Source: Planctomycetota bacterium (lineage in GTDB: Bacteria > Planctomycetota > UBA1135 > UBA2386). From it: 64,000 nucleotides of DNA. Where the stretch lies: assembly GCA_020638735.1 (NCBI GenBank), contig JACKHZ010000012.1, positions 124,001-188,000 on the forward strand, in the 5' to 3' direction. Every line of letters starts with the position of its first letter. Positions within the stretch are counted from its first letter, which is position 1. The notes under the pieces are model-generated. The model did not search any database, was not told where the DNA came from, and saw only the letters and a list, made by a program, of their open reading frames with translations. The translations under genes were made by a program, and so were the position numbers. Of this stretch, positions 60,623 to 64,000 are shown one piece after another.

Positions 60623-61618
60623 ATGGTCGAAGGGTTGCCGCTCGAACTCCTGCAGGACGCGCTGGCGGGCATCGGCGAACGGGGCGAGCTCCGGGCGGCC
60701 ACGCCGGTGATGGCACGTTGGCTCGGCGCTCGTGGTGTGGCCGACCTCGCGACGCTGCCGCTGGACGCCGAACAGCGCGCCGCGCTGCAGGCCGGGGGAG
60801 CGGTGCTGCTGCAGGACGGCGCCGAATCGTTCGAGCTGCAGCGGCTCGAGCACGACGGCCGCAGCTGGCTGCGCGTTCGCGACGTCGGCGAGCGGACGCG
60901 CGCGCGCGCCGCCGACGACGCTGCGGCGCGCGTGCGTTCGCTCGGCCGCCTCGCCGGCAACATCGCCCACGACCTCAACAACCAGCTCAACGCCGCGGTC
61001 GGGCTGTCGGCGATGCTGTCGCCGCTGGCGCGGACCTCGGCGGATCGCGAGTCGCTGCGCGCGCTCGAGGCCGCGGTCGTGCACGGGGCGCGGCTCGTCG
61101 ACGTCACGGCGCGGCTGCTGCGGCGCAAGCCGGATCCGCGCCCGGTCGCGAGCGCGGCCGAGGTGCTCGCCGATCTCGTGACGATGATCGACAAGGCGCT
61201 CGCGGTCGCCGAGGTGCAGCGCGAAGTCGACGCAGCGGCCGCGGATCTGAAGCTGCGCGGGGCGCACGACGCCGCGGTGCACGCGGCGCTCGTCGGGGTC
61301 ATGGCCGTGGTCGAGGGGCGGCCCTCCGCGCTGCGTTTCGCCGTCGCGGCGGATCGCCGCGCGATCGCCGACGGGCGGGTGCGCGACGTCGTCGCGCTGC
61401 GCGTCGAGGTCGCCGGCCTGCCCGAGGACTTCCGGGCGATGCTGCGCCGCCTGCTGGACGTGGCGCCGGGCGCGTTGGTGCTCGGCGCCGCGCGCGAGGC
61501 CTTCACCGGGCTGGTCGGCATGGTCGCGTCGCAGCGGCGTCACGGCGGCGACGTGGTCGTGGCGAGCGACGGCGACGTGCTGCGCGTCGAGTGGCTGTGG
61601 CCGCGCGCCGGCGGCTGA
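60623..61618 (+). CDS. Histidine-kinase-like protein with degenerate ATPase domain
   Basis: 331 residues, cytosolic. The N-terminal 100 residues form a PAS-like region. A HisKA segment is plain: SLGRLAGNIAHDLNNQLNAAVGLSAML, with the phosphoacceptor His in AHDLNNQ at about residue 116. The C-terminal half should be a HATPase domain but I find no N box (only VHAALVGVMAVVEGRP), no DxGxG and no G2 box. It is probably an inactive kinase or a phosphotransfer protein. No response regulator is adjacent. Confidence 0.75.
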   Translation: MVEGLPLELLQDALAGIGERGELRAATPVMARWLGARGVADLATLPLDAEQRAALQAGGAVLLQDGAESFELQRLEHDGRSWLRVRDVGERTRARAADDAAARVRSLGRLAGNIAHDLNNQLNAAVGLSAMLSPLARTSADRESLRALEAAVVHGARLVDVTARLLRRKPDPRPVASAAEVLADLVTMIDKALAVAEVQREVDAAAADLKLRGAHDAAVHAALVGVMAVVEGRPSALRFAVAADRRAIADGRVRDVVALRVEVAGLPEDFRAMLRRLLDVAPGALVLGAAREAFTGLVGMVASQRRHGGDVVVASDGDVLRVEWLWPRAGG

Positions 61619-61663
61619 GCTTCCGGGTGGAGGGCTCCGGTGCCCCGACGAGGGCGCCGAGCC

Positions 61664-63694
61664 TCAGGTGACGGCGGGTTGCCCGTCCGCGGCGAACTCT
61701 GCCACGAGCGCCCGCGCCGCGACGATGCCCGCCTCGAGACGCGCTCGGTGTTCGCCGTCGAACGTGCGCCCGCCGAAGCGCACTTCCTGATAGGCGACGA
61801 GCGCGTCCTGCACGGCCGCGGGAAGGTGTCCGGCGCGCTGCAGCTCGTCGGCGAGTTGCTCGAGGGTGCGGCCCGGCTGGTGACGGTGGCCGATCCTGGC
61901 CAGCAGGCGCAGCAGTCGTTCGAGCAGGCGGCGCGCCGTGCGCGGCACGTGGGTGTGCGCGGCCGTCAGCGCGGGCGCGCTGGCGCGACGGCGCGGCAAC
62001 GCGGCGAGCAGCAGCGCCGCAGCGAGGCCGATCGCCCAGGTCCACGGCAGCGACAGCGCCTCGCGCAGCTGCCGCAGCAACGGCTCGAGCAGCGGCTGCT
62101 CGAACTCGACCTCCGGCGCGCTGGCCTCGGCGTCGTCGGCGACCGGCGCGGTCGCGCGACCGCGCAGCGACGGCGGCGTCGGGTCGAACACCGCGAAGCC
62201 GTCGGCGAGCGCGACCTCGACCCAGGCGTGCGCGTGCTGCGAGCCGTAGATGCGCGCCGTGGGGTCGCTGCGATCCGCGACGCCGCCGTAGAGGCCGACC
62301 GCGACGCGGCACGGGATGCCGCGCATGCGCAGCATCAGCGCCGCCGCCGACGCGAAGTGCATGCAGTAGCCGTGACGATCCTGCTCGGCGAACAGGAAGT
62401 TCTCGAGGCGGTGCTGGAACGGCCCCGTCGGCTCGCTGCGGTCGTAGCGGCAGTGCTGCGCGAGGCCGGCGGCGATGCGCTCCATCGCGTTGCGCGGGTC
62501 GGTGTCGACCTGCCAGCGCTGCAGCAGCACCTCGATCGCCGCCTGGTCGAGCGCGCGCGGCACGCTGGTCAGCTCCATCTGGCGCGCGTTCGGCGACGGC
62601 CGCAGCTCGCCGAGCGGCATCTCGACGTCCTGGTAGAGCGCCGTGTAGCGCTCGTCGAAGGTCTCGGTCGGTCGCACCCACTCGCGCAGCGGGTCGATGC
62701 TGAGGTCGTGCAGCCCCTCGAGCGCGCGCGTGCGGCCCGGCAGGAAGACGAACTTGCTGGCGCCGGCGTAGCGTTCGAGTTCGAGGTGTTCGAGCGGCAC
62801 GCCCGGCAGCGGATCGCTGAGGCGATGGATGTCCGCGTCGCTGACCGGGGCCAGGTCGAGGCGGCCGATCAGCCATCGATCCATGCCGGGCACGGCGAAG
62901 AAGCCGCAGCGCAGGTAGAGGGCCGGTGAGATCGGGCGGCCGTCGTGGTGCCGCGCGCGCACCAGCTGTTCGCCGTTGAGCTGCGCCAGCACGCCCTCCG
63001 GGCTGTCGAGCACGAACGAGTCGTCGAGGCCGACGCTCATCGACGCCGCGTCGCCGGCCCCGTCGCCGCCCGACGAACGGCTCGGGGAGGGCAGGCACGA
63101 CAGCGTGCGATCGACGGCCAGCGCCGCGACCAGGCCGCCGAGCAGCAGCGAACTCAGCGTCGCGAGGTCGCGCAGCCGCGACGGCGCGCGCGCTGGCGCG
63201 AGACCGCGCGCGAGGCCGCTGGACGCGTGGTCGCGCAGCTGCGTGGTGGTCATCATCGTCAGCATCGCGGCCACGCCGTAGGCGATCAGCAGCGGCAGAT
63301 GCACGCCGTCGAGGATGATGCCGACCAGCATCACGCAGAAGCCGAGGAACAGCGCCAGCGACGACTCGGTGTCCTGGTTGCGCGCGGTGGCGAACGCCAG
63401 CGGCGGCAGGATCGTGCAGGCCAGCGCCGCCGGCCGCGTCATCGGCCCGACCAGCTCCAGCGCGCCGTAGCACGCGGTCGCCTGCATGGCCACGGCCAGC
63501 ACCGCGCGGCGCAGCGGGTGCTCGCGCAGCCGCGACCACAGGCCGAGCACCGCGCCCGGCAGCGTGAACGCCAGCAGCCACGGCACCGGCAGCTCGTCGT
63601 CGGGCAGGTTGACCAGCGCCAGCACGGTCGCGGCGCACATCGACAGCAGCGCTGCGCGGCGCAACGCGGGCGGGGCCTGGCGCCGTTCGTTCAC
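61664..63694 (-). CDS. TgpA-type membrane transglutaminase (DUF3488, TGc, DUF4129)
   Basis: 676 residues. About six membrane helices occupy residues 10-185, as in DUF3488. The extracytoplasmic transglutaminase-like domain carries the triad Cys444 (HGYCMHFASA), His489 (AHAWVEV) and Asp504 (FDPTPPS). A last membrane helix (WTWAIGLAAALLLAAL) and a cytoplasmic DUF4129-like tail follow. Such proteins act with an upstream DUF58 protein and MoxR ATPase; here the DUF58 gene overlaps it by GTGA. Substrate unknown. Confidence 0.92.
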   Translation of the reverse strand: MNERRQAPPALRRAALLSMCAATVLALVNLPDDELPVPWLLAFTLPGAVLGLWSRLREHPLRRAVLAVAMQATACYGALELVGPMTRPAALACTILPPLAFATARNQDTESSLALFLGFCVMLVGIILDGVHLPLLIAYGVAAMLTMMTTTQLRDHASSGLARGLAPARAPSRLRDLATLSSLLLGGLVAALAVDRTLSCLPSPSRSSGGDGAGDAASMSVGLDDSFVLDSPEGVLAQLNGEQLVRARHHDGRPISPALYLRCGFFAVPGMDRWLIGRLDLAPVSDADIHRLSDPLPGVPLEHLELERYAGASKFVFLPGRTRALEGLHDLSIDPLREWVRPTETFDERYTALYQDVEMPLGELRPSPNARQMELTSVPRALDQAAIEVLLQRWQVDTDPRNAMERIAAGLAQHCRYDRSEPTGPFQHRLENFLFAEQDRHGYCMHFASAAALMLRMRGIPCRVAVGLYGGVADRSDPTARIYGSQHAHAWVEVALADGFAVFDPTPPSLRGRATAPVADDAEASAPEVEFEQPLLEPLLRQLREALSLPWTWAIGLAAALLLAALPRRRASAPALTAAHTHVPRTARRLLERLLRLLARIGHRHQPGRTLEQLADELQRAGHLPAAVQDALVAYQEVRFGGRTFDGEHRARLEAGIVAARALVAEFAADGQPAVT

Positions 63695-64000
63695 GGGTAC
63701 TCCCTGCCGATCAACGTGACCTTGCCGGCGAGGCCGTGCTGGTCGGGCGCGCGGAAGTAGCCGCCGGCGGCGATCCAGAAGGTGTGCTGCATGGTCGCGA
63801 ACTCGGCGAGGTGCTCGGCGGCGACCGGGTGATGCGCGGCGAGGCTCGCTTCGGCGAGCAGCGTCAGCAGGTCGGTGAGCTGTGCCGGGCCGCGCACCTC
63901 GATGCGTTCGGGCTCGCTGGCGATCACCAGCACGCGCGCCGTCGCGCCGCGGCGGGTCAGCTGCTCGACGAGGTCGGCGCAGGCGCCGAGGCAGCGCTCG
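63691..64000 (-). CDS. DUF58 protein, C-terminal part (start outside window)
   Basis: 103 residues read on the minus strand from the window end to TGA 63693-63691. The sequence ERCLGACADLVEQLTRRGATARVLVI is the last part of a VWA-related DUF58 domain, and the tail has a QHTFWIAAGG stretch. DUF58 proteins pair with MoxR ATPases and TgpA proteins, matching the gene that follows. Whether a MoxR gene lies further upstream cannot be seen. Confidence 0.75.
   Translation of the reverse strand, partial: ERCLGACADLVEQLTRRGATARVLVIASEPERIEVRGPAQLTDLLTLLAEASLAAHHPVAAEHLAEFATMQHTFWIAAGGYFRAPDQHGLAGKVTLIGREYP

Noticed and set aside
57347..61543. 1398-codon minus-strand frame opposite the lipoprotein and aspartic protease genes
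   Set aside because: Same artefact; composition is dominated by Arg, His, Gln and Ala, and the plus-strand genes have signal peptides, motifs and operon overlaps.

Overview
This window is very G+C-rich bacterial chromosome, coding nearly throughout (about 60 genes). It has no phage, insertion sequence or CRISPR array. The source is probably a member of the Planctomycetota. Pointers are several large secreted proteins of the style common in that phylum (1994-3445, 33292-34335), a truncated pseudopilin-like protein at position 1, an ECF sigma factor coupled to a giant alpha-2-macroglobulin, and many Cys-rich lipoproteins. This placement is an inference from protein style; no rRNA or marker phylogeny is available here.

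Layout. 1-3445: pseudopilin-like fragment, secreted endonuclease I, large secreted protein. 3544-9173 (minus): ECF sigma factor translationally coupled to a 1700-residue membrane alpha-2-macroglobulin. 9358-12865: small lipoprotein, OsmC, a membrane J-domain protein, a 2OG-Fe(II) oxygenase and an AHSA1-type protein. 12963-21909: a stress-type regulon holding SRPBCC, PEBP, transaldolase-like, NarL-type two-component pair, sigma-54 activator, rhodanese, SpoIIAA-like, six-BON protein and a helical ferritin-like protein. 21931-24907 (minus): EamA transporter, lipoprotein and a DUF6687-like protein. 24934-25289: candidate small RNA, then tRNA-Asp with its promoter and terminator. 25366-29390: secreted protein and modABC. 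29406-33098: ppk and pilT. 33292-37688: secreted protein, then BlaI repressor, M56 protease and secreted protein behind two operators. 37707-42339 (minus): membrane helical-repeat protein and glcDEF. 42429-45183: unknown protein, phosphoesterase, TIGR01777 epimerase. 45210-47156: lower-GC AlbA_2/RecG-like gene, a possible acquisition. 47306-50806: AAA ATPase, VWA protein, DUF1963. 50860-52965 (minus): DUF3332-like lipoprotein, SGNH-like protein, lipoprotein. 53054-60601: cyclodeaminase-family protein, gpmI, M28 peptidase, a 899-residue lipoprotein and a tandem aspartic protease, mostly joined by 4-base overlaps. 60623-64000: kinase-like protein, then (minus) TgpA-type transglutaminase and DUF58.

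The strongest new signal is in 12963-19841. Five sequences match the sigma-54 consensus with exact GG-N10-GC spacing. In four of them the C of the -12 GC lies exactly 13 bases before the A of the ATG of a different gene (SRPBCC, PEBP, transaldolase-like, rhodanese). A sigma-54 activator gene with a GAFTGA motif lies inside the same cluster. This implies a sigma-54 regulon read from essentially leaderless transcripts. Separately, at least eight other genes have a -10-like hexamer ending 6-9 bases before the start codon, suggesting that leaderless mRNAs are common in this organism.
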